NCBI GenBank assembly: GCA_963819735.1
Contig: CAWFXC010000001.1
Location: 248,001 to 312,000 of the forward strand
Direction of reading: 5' to 3'
DNA: 64,000 nt
Source of the DNA: CAWFXC01 sp963819735
GTDB taxonomy: Bacteria; Actinomycetota; Acidimicrobiia; IMCC26256; DASPTH01
Below are positions 16,750 to 26,451 of this stretch, piece after piece. The first letter of the stretch is position 1, and every line of letters begins with the position of its first letter. Both the position numbers and the translations under genes were made by a program. The notes beneath the pieces were generated by a model. It saw nothing but the letters and a program-made list of their open reading frames with translations. It was not told the origin of the DNA and did no database searches.

Positions 16750-16840
16750 GCGTCTGCCGATGACGGCCGGCAGCGAATCCTGGCCCCGCACTGTCGTCGT
16801 CGGCGCGTGAACGCAGCGCTCAGGCGTCGTGCCCAACGCG

Positions 16841-17587
16841 TCAGACAATGTGCACGTGTTCGCGGTATGCGTCGAGGCGGGAGTCGCCGGGCACGAGTTC
16901 GGTGACCAGCACGTCCACGCGCTCCCAGACGAAGCCGTGCGCGGGCGCGCGGTGGCCGAGCTTGGACGCGTCAACCGCGAGGATCACCTCGCTCGCCGAA
17001 CTGGCAAGCGCGATCTTCACTTCGGCCTCTTCCAGGGTCGCCTCGCTGGCACCAACGTCGGGATCTACGGCAGCCGCGCTGACGAACAGGCGGCGCAAGA
17101 GCAGGTCATGCGCAGCCCGAGTGGCCAGCGGGCCAACGAGACTCCCGGTGCGGGGGTCGAGCTCGCCGCCGGTGAGAAGTGCCGTCACCCCGGCATGGTC
17201 GTGTAGGGCGCGGAACGTGTCCGGCCCGTTGGTGAGCACGGTCACGTCGCGGGCCTGGCCCAGTCGCGCCGCCAGCCGTTGCATCGTGGAGGACGCGTCG
17301 ATACCGATCGCGCCGCCGGTCCCCACCAGATCGAGCAGCTTCTCGGCGATGCGGCCCTTGGCGCGAGCATGCTGGCGGAACCGCGCGTCGAATTCCTGCG
17401 GTCCGACGGCGACTGCACCACCGCGGACACGAGTGGCGATGCCCTCGTCGACGAGGAGATCAAGGTCGCGCCGGATAGTCATTTCGCTGACGTCGAGTTC
17501 GCGGGCCAGCTCGACGACCCGGATACGGCCATCGGTGTCGAGCCGTCGACGCATCAGTTCGAGCCGTTCCAGGGCGTCCACGTTCAC
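16841..17587 (-). CDS. DeoR/GlpR family regulator, probably of L-rhamnose catabolism
   Basis: A 248-residue DeoR-type repressor. The N-terminal HTH is RVVELARELDVSEMTIRRDL (about 22-41), followed by the DeoRC sensor domain with GIDASSTMQRLA and TNGPDTFRALHD. Such proteins sense a phosphorylated sugar intermediate. The GTG start at 17587 overlaps the rhamnulokinase stop (GTGA), making it the last gene of the rhamnose operon. Rhamnulose-1-phosphate is the probable effector from context. Confidence 0.85.
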   Translation of the reverse strand: MNVDALERLELMRRRLDTDGRIRVVELARELDVSEMTIRRDLDLLVDEGIATRVRGGAVAVGPQEFDARFRQHARAKGRIAEKLLDLVGTGGAIGIDASSTMQRLAARLGQARDVTVLTNGPDTFRALHDHAGVTALLTGGELDPRTGSLVGPLATRAAHDLLLRRLFVSAAAVDPDVGASEATLEEAEVKIALASSASEVILAVDASKLGHRAPAHGFVWERVDVLVTELVPGDSRLDAYREHVHIV

Positions 17588-18915
17588 GCGGGATCCTCCT
17601 CCGGGGTCACGAGTGTTGCGCGGGCGTCATCGAGGTTCGCGAACACTCCGAGCGCGAGTGCCTGTGCGACCGCGTTGCCGAGCGCAGCGGCCTCGACCGG
17701 CCCGCGGCTGATCTCGAGCGACGTGCGCCGCGCGAGCGCATCGAGCAGCAGCGGCGAACGGAGCCCGCCCCCGAAGACTCGAAGGGATCGCGTCCGCACC
17801 GCTCCGGACGTCGGAAGCGACGCGATCACCTGCGCTGCCGACTCGGCCATCGACTCGACCGCGCCGCGGGTGATCGCGGCGCGATCGGCCGCGTCGGCCA
17901 AGTCGGCGAGCTCCGCGATCGTGGCTGCCATGTCGACCGGCGCGAGGAGACGGCCGTCGAGAGCGTCGACCATCGGGAACTCTGCGACCGCGGCGGCGGC
18001 CGAGAGGAGCTCGTCAAGGTCCGGATCACCCCACTGACGGCGGCACTCCTCGACCAGCCACCAACCGGCGACGTTCCGGAGGAGCCGCACCCCGCCGAGC
18101 GCGCCCAACTCGTTGCTGAGCCCGGCCGCGAACGCAGCCTCCGAGGTGTCAGGGGCAGGCTGTTCGTGCCCCACGAGCAACCAGGTGCCGGTAGCGACGA
18201 ACGGCGCGCCTGCGGCGGCGCCGGCCAGTACTGCCGACGCGGTGTCGTGCCCTCCCACCAAATGCACCGGAATGCCGCGCCACTTCCCCACCAACGTGCC
18301 AGCTGGTTGCAGCGCCGGGAGGAACGAGGTCGGCAGCCCAATCCGATCGGCGATGTCCGACGACCACGTGCGCGCGCGTACGTCCAGGAGACCCGTCGTA
18401 CCCGCAGACGAGTACTCGCCGGTCATGACGCCGGTCAGGTGGTGCACGAGCAGCTCCGGCAGCATGAGCAGGCATCGCGTTCGTGCGAGTTGCGCTCCGT
18501 CGTGCGCCGCGAGCTGGAAGACCGTGTCGATCGGTAGGGCCTGCAGTCCGGTGGTCGAGAAGAATTGTTCGGCGCCGATGCGATCAAGCACTGCTTGGTG
18601 ACCGTCCGTGCGCGTATCACGATACGAGATCGGTGGTTCCACCAGTTCGCCACGATGGTCGAGCAACCCGTAGTCGACTCCCCACGTGTCGACGCCGATC
18701 GACGCGAGCGGCCCGTCGGCAAGTGCAAGCTCGAGCCCGTGCTCCATCTCGGCGACCAGACGGCCCCAGTCCCAGCGGAGGTGATCACCATCGTGCACCG
18801 GCGCATGGGGGTGCCGATGGACGACCTCGAGTCGGGGCGGCCCGTCGCCGAAGGTGACCCGGCAGATCCGGATCGAAGAGGCGCCGAAGTCGACCGCGCC
18901 GACCGCGACGCTCAC
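17584..18915 (-). CDS. rhaB: Rhamnulokinase (FGGY carbohydrate kinase)
   Basis: A 443-residue FGGY kinase that phosphorylates L-rhamnulose to rhamnulose-1-phosphate. The phosphate-1 motif VDFGASSIRICRV is at about residue 7, GVDTWGVDYGLLD near 75 is typical of RhaB, GGHDTASAVL carries the catalytic Asp near 230, and the adenosine motif VFGGGLRSPLLLDALA is near 385. GTG 18915 fits the family start; the frame is open 74 codons further as low-complexity Arg-rich sequence. It starts 7 bp after the isomerase gene stop. Confidence 0.88.
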   Translation of the reverse strand: MSVAVGAVDFGASSIRICRVTFGDGPPRLEVVHRHPHAPVHDGDHLRWDWGRLVAEMEHGLELALADGPLASIGVDTWGVDYGLLDHRGELVEPPISYRDTRTDGHQAVLDRIGAEQFFSTTGLQALPIDTVFQLAAHDGAQLARTRCLLMLPELLVHHLTGVMTGEYSSAGTTGLLDVRARTWSSDIADRIGLPTSFLPALQPAGTLVGKWRGIPVHLVGGHDTASAVLAGAAAGAPFVATGTWLLVGHEQPAPDTSEAAFAAGLSNELGALGGVRLLRNVAGWWLVEECRRQWGDPDLDELLSAAAAVAEFPMVDALDGRLLAPVDMAATIAELADLADAADRAAITRGAVESMAESAAQVIASLPTSGAVRTRSLRVFGGGLRSPLLLDALARRTSLEISRGPVEAAALGNAVAQALALGVFANLDDARATLVTPEEDPA

Positions 18916-18922
18916 TCGCCGC

Positions 18923-20212
18923 TCACAACCCGGTGGAGATGGCGTCATCCCCACGCTCGGCGCTGACCGCGCCGCGGTAGCCGATGCGCCGGAAGGTGGC
19001 AAGAGGAGAGAGCGCGGCGTCGTTGCGTCGGCGCGCTTCGGCGACGATCGGCCGCACGTCGGTGCGAAACGCGTCATGCAGCAACTCCTCGGCCAGCGCC
19101 GGGTCGTTCGCCTCCTGCGCCTCCGCGAGCGCGGCACGATCGACGAGCAGTGCCTGCGCCACGGTGCACTGGATGCGGTCGGTGGCCTGGATCAGGTCCT
19201 CCATCGGGTCCTTGAGGTTGTGCGAGGCGTCGATCATGTAGCGCACGCCGGGCATCGCACCGCCACCATGGTCGACGAGCTCGCACACGATGAGGAAGAA
19301 CTGGTACGGGTGGATGGAGCCCACGGTCAGGTCGTCGTCGCCATACTTCGAGTCGTTGAAGTGGAAGCCACCGAGGCGCCCGACCATCGCGAGGCGACTG
19401 ACGACCTGCTCGATGTTGGTGTTCGGTAGATGGTGCCCGAGATCGACCAGGCAGCGCGCTCGCTCCCCTGCGTACTGCGCGAGCAGCAGCGAGGTGCCCC
19501 AGTCGGCATTGACACTCGAGTAGAACGCGGGTTCGTAGGGCTTGTGCTCGATGAGCAGCGCCCAATCGGGCGGGAGCGCGTCGTGCAGCTGGCGCACGCC
19601 GTCGGCCACGCGTTCGAATTGGCGTCGGAAGTTGGCCTGGCCCGGGTGGTTGGTGCCATCGGCCAGCCACACGGTGAGCGCGGTCGAGCCGAGCTGCTCA
19701 CCGAGTTCGACCACGGCGAGGTTGTGCTCGAGTGCGCGCTTGCGGACGTCGGCATCGGAGTGCCCGAGCGAGCCGAACTTGTACGACACGCCCGGTCCAG
19801 TGGTCGAGGCATTGTCCTGGAACGTGTTCGAGTTCATCGCGTCGAACCCGATACCCAGCTCGTCGGCGTACGCGCGCAGCGCCGCCGGGTCGGCGGGGTC
19901 GTCCCACGGCACGTGGAGGCTCACGGTACCGTTCGCGCCGGTGAGCGAGTCGAGGGCGGCGATGTCGTCGAGCTTCTCGTCCGTGGTGCGCGGCTCGCCG
20001 CCTCGCGGGAAACGGCCGAAGCGAGTTCCACCGGTACCGAGCGCCCACGATGGTGCGGCCACCGAGAACCGGCGGATCTCGCTGATCACGGCGCCCACGT
20101 CGACGCCCCGCTCGACGAGCTGTACGTCGAGGGCGGCGAGATCGCGCTCGTGGCCAGGCAGCAGCTGGGCCTCGAGCTCGTGGATCTGGTCGGTGATGAT
20201 GCGGACGGCCAT
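18923..20212 (-). CDS. rhaI: L-rhamnose isomerase
   Basis: A 429-residue sugar isomerase of the RhaI (Pseudomonas stutzeri) type, converting L-rhamnose to L-rhamnulose with a divalent metal. WALLIEHKPYEPAFY, the VDLGHHLPNTNIEQVV stretch and GGFHFNDSKYGDDDL carry the expected metal and substrate residues. It lies between the aldolase-dehydrogenase gene (12 bp upstream) and rhaB. Length and gene order fit a complete pathway. Confidence 0.9.
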   Translation of the reverse strand: MAVRIITDQIHELEAQLLPGHERDLAALDVQLVERGVDVGAVISEIRRFSVAAPSWALGTGGTRFGRFPRGGEPRTTDEKLDDIAALDSLTGANGTVSLHVPWDDPADPAALRAYADELGIGFDAMNSNTFQDNASTTGPGVSYKFGSLGHSDADVRKRALEHNLAVVELGEQLGSTALTVWLADGTNHPGQANFRRQFERVADGVRQLHDALPPDWALLIEHKPYEPAFYSSVNADWGTSLLLAQYAGERARCLVDLGHHLPNTNIEQVVSRLAMVGRLGGFHFNDSKYGDDDLTVGSIHPYQFFLIVCELVDHGGGAMPGVRYMIDASHNLKDPMEDLIQATDRIQCTVAQALLVDRAALAEAQEANDPALAEELLHDAFRTDVRPIVAEARRRNDAALSPLATFRRIGYRGAVSAERGDDAISTGL

Positions 20213-20224
20213 GGTGGGTTCCGA

Positions 20225-22264
20225 TCAGCGCAGGAAGGCGGTGGCGACCCCGCCGTCGACGGGTACCAACAGCCCAGTCGTGCGGGACAGCGCGCCACCG
20301 GTGAGGGCGACCACCGCGTCGGCCACGTGCTCGGGCAGGACGGCGCGGCCGAGCAGGCTACGGGCGGCGTAGAAGTCGCCGAGCGCCTCGGGCGCCACGC
20401 CGTAAGCCGCAGCGCGGTCCTCGCGCCACGCGCCCCGGAAGATGCCCGAGCCTTCGACGACACCGTCCGGGTTCACGCCGTTCACGCGGATGCCGAGCGG
20501 GCCGAGTTCGGCGGCGAGGAGCCGCACCTGATGGGCCTGGTCGGCCTTGGCCGCCCCGTAGGCGATGTTCTCCGGACCGGCGGCAACCGCGTTCTTCGAC
20601 ACGATGTACACGATGTCACCGCCGCTCGACGCGGAGGTCATCATGCGCGCCGCGGCGCGGCTCACGAGGAAGGATCCGCGGGCGAGCACCGCGTGCAGCC
20701 GGTCCCACTCCTCCGCGGTGGTGTCGACGAGGGCGCTGGATCGAGCGAAGCCGGCGTTGTTCACGACGAGATCGACGCCGCCGAACCGAAGTGCGGCAGC
20801 GGTGAACGCCTGCTCGACCCCGTCCTCGTCCGACACGTCGAGCATCACCGCGAGCGCGCGTTCCTCGCCGATGCCGACCGCCACCTTCTCGGCGCCTTCC
20901 GAGTCGATGTCGGCGACCACGACGCACGCACCTTCGTCGGCGATGCGCTCGGCGATGGCGCGACCGATGCCCGACGCCGCGCCGGTGACGAACGCGACGC
21001 GACCCGCGAGGGGACGGGGCGCGGGGCGCCGGCGCAGCTTCGCCTCCTCCAGCTCCCAGTACTCCACCCGGAACTTCTCGGCGTCGTCGATCGGCGCATA
21101 CGACGACACCGACTCCGCGCCGCGCATGACGTTCACCGCGTTCACGAAGAACTCGCCCGCGACCCGCGCGTTCTGTGGGTCGGCGCCGAAGCTCCACATC
21201 CCGATCCCGGGCAACAACACGATGACGGGGTCGTCGCCGCGCATCAGTGGTGAGTCGTCGGTGGCGTACGTGTCGTAGTAGGCGCGGTAGTCGGTGCGAT
21301 ACTCGTCGTGCAGTGCCCGCAGCCGCTCGACGCGCGCGTCGAAGGGCGTTCCGGCGGGCAGGTCGAGCAGCAGCGGACGCACCTTGGTGGTGAGGAAGTG
21401 GTCGGGACACGAAGTCCCGAGCCGGGCGAGACGGGGTGCCGCCTCGTGGGCGAGGAAGTCGAGGATGACCGGCGAGTCACTGAAGTGCCCGACGACTGGG
21501 TGGGCGCCACCGGCGATGGCACGCGCCACCGGACCGAACCGTGCTGCTTCCGCCCGTCGCTCCTCCTCACCGAGCTCGTCGCCCGCAACGGGGGCACCGA
21601 ACGGTTCCGGACGTCCGTGATCGGCGAGGAACTGCTCGGCTCTCGCCACGAGGTCGAGCGTCGTGGCCTCGCACTCGTCGCTCGACGCGCCCCAACAGAT
21701 GAGACCGTGGCCACCGAGCACGATGCCGCGGACTGCCGGATGATCAGCGACATACGGCGCGATGGCCAGGCCCAGCTCGAACCCTGGACGTCGCCAGTCG
21801 AGCCAGCCGACGTCGGAGCCGAAGCACTCCCCCACCAGGCGCTCGCCGTCGGCCGCGGTGGCGAACGCGATCACAGCATCGGGATGGGTGTGGTCGACGT
21901 GGTCGGCGTCGATCAGCGCGTGGAGCGGGGTGTCGATGGAGGGCGCCGCGCCACCCGCGCCGAAGCGGCACGAGTTGTAGAAGGCAACGAGGTCGTCCTC
22001 GTGCACGCCGTCGGCATGCAGGCGTTCGAGCGCGCGGACCCGCTCGAGGTCGAGGAGAGCCAGACCGTCGGTCGTCAGCGTGCCGAGATCCCCGCCGGAG
22101 CCCTTGACCACCAACACCCGCATGAGCGCCCCCGTCACCGGGTCGGCGAGGGTCACCTTGGCCGACGTGTTGCCCCCGGCAAAATTGGTGATCCGACGGT
22201 CGGATCCGAGACGATGCGAACGCTCGAGCAGCGCCTCCACCTCGGCCTCGAATCCCATCGGCAT
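20225..22264 (-). CDS. Bifunctional rhamnulose-1-phosphate aldolase / lactaldehyde dehydrogenase
   Basis: A 679-residue fusion. Residues 1-400 are a class II aldolase (GGNTSAKV, the metal site DHTHPDAVIAF and GGHGLICWG). Residues about 425-679 are an SDR (TGAASGIG, NNAG, YGAAK with VSKNAV). This is the RhaEW arrangement: the aldolase splits rhamnulose-1-phosphate into DHAP and L-lactaldehyde, and the SDR part oxidises the aldehyde to lactate. ATG 22264 is supported because the promoter motif at 22285 sits at exactly the same distance as in the GH78 promoter. It is the first gene of the rhamnose operon. Confidence 0.9.
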   Translation of the reverse strand: MPMGFEAEVEALLERSHRLGSDRRITNFAGGNTSAKVTLADPVTGALMRVLVVKGSGGDLGTLTTDGLALLDLERVRALERLHADGVHEDDLVAFYNSCRFGAGGAAPSIDTPLHALIDADHVDHTHPDAVIAFATAADGERLVGECFGSDVGWLDWRRPGFELGLAIAPYVADHPAVRGIVLGGHGLICWGASSDECEATTLDLVARAEQFLADHGRPEPFGAPVAGDELGEEERRAEAARFGPVARAIAGGAHPVVGHFSDSPVILDFLAHEAAPRLARLGTSCPDHFLTTKVRPLLLDLPAGTPFDARVERLRALHDEYRTDYRAYYDTYATDDSPLMRGDDPVIVLLPGIGMWSFGADPQNARVAGEFFVNAVNVMRGAESVSSYAPIDDAEKFRVEYWELEEAKLRRRPAPRPLAGRVAFVTGAASGIGRAIAERIADEGACVVVADIDSEGAEKVAVGIGEERALAVMLDVSDEDGVEQAFTAAALRFGGVDLVVNNAGFARSSALVDTTAEEWDRLHAVLARGSFLVSRAAARMMTSASSGGDIVYIVSKNAVAAGPENIAYGAAKADQAHQVRLLAAELGPLGIRVNGVNPDGVVEGSGIFRGAWREDRAAAYGVAPEALGDFYAARSLLGRAVLPEHVADAVVALTGGALSRTTGLLVPVDGGVATAFLR

Positions 22265-22300
22265 GTTCACGAGTTTATGATGTGACAACTTCGCACACCA
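22265..22300 (-). promoter_or_regulatory. Rhamnose-regulon promoter of the aldolase-dehydrogenase gene
   Basis: The minus strand reads TGGTGTGCGAAGTTGT (22300 to 22285), then a TAAACT -10-like hexamer close to the ATG at 22264. The 16-mer recurs unchanged at 30056-30071 ahead of the first GH78 gene, again with exactly 20 bp to the start codon. It is a likely binding site for the operon's DeoR-type protein. Confidence 0.65.
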
Positions 22301-22310
22301 ACGAGAACCA

Positions 22311-23567
22311 TCACTGATCGAGTGTGAACGCCTCGGCGCCGACGATTCGTTCACGCTCGATGTTCGGTACCTGGTCGCTGAGCGCCTGGCGTCGCCGACG
22401 GATCTCCTCGGGGTCGAGCTCCTCACGCACGTCGCCCGGACGCGGCGCGAGGCCGAAACCGGTATAGACGACGCGGCGCTCCCGGTCGATCGGCGGCCGG
22501 CTCATGTGCAAGGTGCAGCTGCAGTGCACGGTGACGTCGCCGGTGTTGGTGGGGAGCGGGACGCGCGGCAGGTCGAGGTCGGGCCGCACGTCGATCGACT
22601 GGACGTTGGCGCGACTGGATCCGGCGACGACGCCGAGCTCACCGTTGCGCTGCTGGGCGCCCGTGATCGAGATGCCGACGATGAGGCCGCAGCACCCGCG
22701 CGAGTGTCCGCCCAACGAGCAATCCTTGTGCCACGACACGTCGGAGATGCCTTCGAGCACGTTCACCTTCTTGAGCAGGCCTTCGGCGCTGTCACCCGTT
22801 CGCGGCGACCGCTGCGCCATCGCGTCGTCGGTCAGCTGACCGATACGGGTGAACCGGTCGGACTCGAGTAGCTCCCGCAAGGTCGGCGACTTGAGGTTGA
22901 ATCCCAGGATGCGCGACGGATACCAGCCGTCCTCCGTCCGTGCCCACCACGACGCGCCGTCGTCCCGCGTCGCTTCGGCCATCGCCGCGTCGAGCTCCAC
23001 CGACACTGCCGCCATCTCCGATTCGGTGAACACGCCCTCGAGGTGCAGGTAACCGGCCTCGGCGAGGAAGTGGCCGATGTCCTCGCGCGCGTCGTCGACG
23101 CGGAACGACTGGCGCAGGTCGAGATCGTTGCCGTCGCGGTCGTGGAACCCGATCGAACCGGGCTCGTACACCGCCCGTCCATCGATCGCGGCGCGCAGCG
23201 CCGGTTCCCAAGCCAGGAACTGGTCAGCGCGCGGGCGCAGCACCTGCACCCGGCCGGGCATGACCAGCCCGAAGGTCGACACGACGTCCTGGAACAACTC
23301 TGAGCACGCGGCAGCGTCGAGCGCGATCACGGGCCCGTCGTGGGCACGTCCCTCCCGCAGCACGAGCGCGCCGTCGACGACCATGAGGTGAGCCGCGGTG
23401 CCGTCGACCTCGAACGTCAGCGGCGGCAGGTCGAGGAGCTCGACGCCGCGCGCGGCGAGCGGCCCGGTCTCGCGCAGCCGTTCGGCGAGGTCGCCGAAGA
23501 GCTGCCCGCCCTCCATGAGCGTGGCCGCACCCGCGAACCGTGTTCTCCGGTCGATCGTCGTGGTCAT
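22311..23567 (-). CDS. Phytanoyl-CoA dioxygenase (PhyH) family protein
   Basis: A 418-residue Fe(II)/2-oxoglutarate oxygenase. The catalytic part starts near residue 150; the iron motif HxD is in VSWHKDCSLGGHSRGCCGL (about 275-295) and the distal His in VTVHCSCTLHMSRPP. The first 150 residues (with an IALDAAACSELFQDVVSTFG segment) resemble a small SCP2-like or substrate-binding region. It starts 4 bp after the ABC transporter gene stop, so it is the last gene of the importer operon and probably hydroxylates the imported compound. The substrate is unknown. Confidence 0.8.
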   Translation of the reverse strand: MTTTIDRRTRFAGAATLMEGGQLFGDLAERLRETGPLAARGVELLDLPPLTFEVDGTAAHLMVVDGALVLREGRAHDGPVIALDAAACSELFQDVVSTFGLVMPGRVQVLRPRADQFLAWEPALRAAIDGRAVYEPGSIGFHDRDGNDLDLRQSFRVDDAREDIGHFLAEAGYLHLEGVFTESEMAAVSVELDAAMAEATRDDGASWWARTEDGWYPSRILGFNLKSPTLRELLESDRFTRIGQLTDDAMAQRSPRTGDSAEGLLKKVNVLEGISDVSWHKDCSLGGHSRGCCGLIVGISITGAQQRNGELGVVAGSSRANVQSIDVRPDLDLPRVPLPTNTGDVTVHCSCTLHMSRPPIDRERRVVYTGFGLAPRPGDVREELDPEEIRRRRQALSDQVPNIERERIVGAEAFTLDQ

Positions 23568-23571
23568 CGGG

Positions 23572-26056
23572 TCATTCTCCTTCGGACGCAGGCGCCGTCG
23601 CGACCGTTGGTACGGCGCCGCTCCGGGCGATGGCTCGTTCGTCGACGCCGAGGTAGCTCGCGATCACCTTCGGGTCGTTCCGCACGGTGACGGGATCACC
23701 CTCGGCGATGACGTGGCCGATCTCGAGGCAGTAGACGCGGTCGCTGATGCTCATGATGAGGGGCATGTCGTGCTCGATCACCAGCATCGCCGCGCCCAAC
23801 TCGCGCCGTATCTCCTTGATCAACGGACCGAACGCCTCGGTCTCACGCTGCGCGACGCCGGCGGTCGGTTCGTCGAGGCAGAGCACGCGCGCGTCGAGGG
23901 CCAGGAGCCCGGCCAGTTCGACGATGCGGCGGGTGCCGGTGGAGAGGTCGGCGATGCGGTTGCTGGCGTAGCGACCGAGACCGAGGAATCCGATGAGATC
24001 GTCGGCCTCGGCACGCCGTTGCCGTTCGCGGGCGAACGAACGGGGCAGGAACAGCGCGGTGGAGAGGAGGCCGGTACGCCCACGGGCCTCCAGCGCGACC
24101 TCCACCGTCTCGCGCACGGTGAGCTCGGGGAAGAGCAGCGCGGCCTGGAACGTGCGCCCGAGACCCATGCGGGCCCGGCGCGCCGCACCGGTCGACGAGA
24201 CGTCGTCCCCGTGGATTCGCACCGTGCCTGCGCAAGGGACGAAGCCGCCGATCGCGTTCATCAGGGTCGACTTGCCGGCGCCGTTCGTGCCGATGAGACC
24301 CACGATCTCGTCGTCGCCGACGCGCAGCGATGCGTCGTCGACTGCGATGACACCACCGAAGCGCACGCGGATCCCTTCGACCTCGAGCGCGGGGACGTCC
24401 TCGACGATCGGCGGCCGAGCCGAGCGCACGAGCACCGGGGGCGTCGCCGTCGAGCGTTCGGTCGTCGGCGCTTCGCGTTTCGATGCCGCCCACGCGAACA
24501 GGGCGTCGCGCGCCGAGTATGCGATCTGCATCAGCCCACCGGGGAAGTAGAGCAACAGGATCAGCAAGCCGAGGCTCGAGGTCAACAGGGGCACCAGGGT
24601 GTTGTCGGGGAAGAACGCAGGGAGCCCGATGATCCACAAGGAGCCCAGTACGGCGCCCATGGGCGACGCGATGCCGCCGATCACGACCAGGGCGACGAGC
24701 GCGAGCGAGTCGGTGACCAGGAAGTAGCGCTCGCTGTAGGGCACCGACTCGACTGCGCCCGCCAGCAGCGCGCCGCCGAACCCGGCGATGAACCCGGCGA
24801 TCGCGAAGGCGCGGAGCTTCGACGACGCCACCCCGACCGTGTACGCCGCCGCCCGATCAGCGTTGTCGCGCACCGCGATGGTGGTGCGGCCGATGCCTGA
24901 GCGGCGCAACCTGCTCACGACCACGAATGCCACCACGAGTGCGCCCAGACACACGTAGTAGTAGGTACGTTCCGACGACAGATCGACGCCGAACAATGAC
25001 CCGCGCGCGAAGGGCACGGTGGTGAGGTCGTCGGAGAGCACGGGCTGGCGGAACAGATACTGCGACGCGGCGACCGAGAACGCGAAGGTGCTGACGGCGA
25101 GGAGCAGACCGCGGACGCGGAGCGCGCCCACACCGATGAGCGCGGCGAGCGCGGCCGAAGCGAACGCGGCGATCACGATGGAGAGGAAGAAGGGCATCGG
25201 TGCGAGGTCGAGGTTCAGCACGCCCAGATCGAGGTTCATGCCGCGCGTCAACGCCGCCGCCACCAGGGCGCCGAATCCGGCGAAGGCCATCTGCCCGAGC
25301 GACAGCTGGCCCGCCCACCCGGTGAGCACGATCAGTGAGAGCCCGCAGATCGCGAAGCAGGCGATCGTGGCGTAGAGCAGGTGCCGCGAGGGCTGCGTGA
25401 TCAGGAGCGGGAGGAGGATTGCGAACACGAGGAGCGCGCCCAGGACGACCACGTTGAGCCGCTTGACCCACCAGACGTCGCGCAGCTGCTCGGGGATCTC
25501 GCGCACCTTGGGCGCGAAGGAGAACGTCTGCGTCTCGGCCGGACCCCGGCTGCGGCTCTGGAGCGCCACCGCGATCAGCACGGCTACGAACAGCAGACCG
25601 TCGATGAGGCCGGGCTTGTCGAGGTAGTTGAAGTTGATCAGCGCCTGCACGACGCCGATCGCAATTCCCGCGAACATCGCTCGGGGAAAGGACACCATGC
25701 CCGCGATCACCGCGGCGGCGAGTGCCCGTACGAGCGTGTTCGGCCCGAGCGTGAGCAGGTCACGTGCGGCGCCGGCGTTGTCAGCCGCCACCAGCATCAT
25801 GGTCAGGGTGGCCAGGAACCCCGCGATCGACCAGACCGCAGTCGAGACCAATTTGGGATTGATGCCCTGCACCCGCGCGAGGTCGGGGTTCTCGGCCGAC
25901 GCCTTGACCGTGCGCCCGACCAACGTGCGGTTGAGGAACCACCCGAGCGCGAACGCGACGAGCGGAACGACCACGAGCACCGCCAGCTGCGCGCCGGTGA
26001 CCCGCACTCCGAGCACGTCGTTCCAGGTGTGGTCGATCGCCGGTGGATACGTCGCG
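23572..26056 (-). CDS. Branched-chain-type ABC importer fusion: LivH C-part, LivM and LivG
   Basis: One frame of about 828 codons carries the second half of a LivH permease (WNDVLGVRVTGAQLAVLVVV, about 10-270), a LivM permease (LTGWAGQLSLGQMAFAGFGA, about 270-520) and a LivG ATPase (Walker A GTNGAGKST, signature LSTGTRRIVEL, Walker B VLCLDEPTAGV, VIEHDM switch). No stop separates the parts, so they would be one polypeptide. The first part of LivH lies in another frame at 26057-26449; the shift is between about 26052 and 26075. Restoring one base would give a protein of about 958 residues. The importer probably takes up a carboxylate or hydrophobic ligand. Confidence 0.8.
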
Positions 26057-26449
26057 CTCGAAGTCGGTGATCTCTGGGTACGCGGTGACGATCGCGAGCG
26101 CAAGACCCGAGATGCCGATGGTCGAGACGAGCACGACGACACGCGGCGCGAAGAAGAGCCGGCGGATCACCACGAGCTCCATCACCGCGCCGAAGAGCGT
26201 GCCGACGATCAGTGCAGCGATGGCGGCGAGCCAGAACGGGATGTTGTACTCGATGGCGAGCAACGCGAGGAGGCTCGCACCCACCAGCCCCATGTTGCCG
26301 ACCGCGAAGTTGATGACCCGCGTCGATCGGTAGATCAACACGATCCCCATGGCGAGGAGACCGATCTCCAATCCCGCGATCAGCCCGTTGAACACGAGCT
26401 GCGACGTGATCCACGTGGCCGCCACCGACACGTCCGCCGAGCCCGCCAC
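26057..26449 (-). CDS. LivH permease, N-terminal part (frameshifted from the fusion gene)
   Basis: From GTG 26449, overlapping the upstream gene stop region by a few bases, the frame encodes the first half of a LivH permease: LVFNGLIAGLEIGLLAMGIV, YRSTRVINFAVGNMGLVGAS and VVLVSTIGISGLALAIVTAY. After YPEITDFERD the homology moves to the next frame (YPPAIDHTWNDVLG). I treat this and 23572-26056 as one gene with a single frameshift. Whether the shift is biological or a sequence error cannot be told here. Confidence 0.8.
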
Positions 26450-26451
26450 GG

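Noticed and set aside
20225..20300. A split aldolase and SDR as two genes
   Set aside because: The frame is continuous and the fused architecture is known for RhaEW-type proteins.
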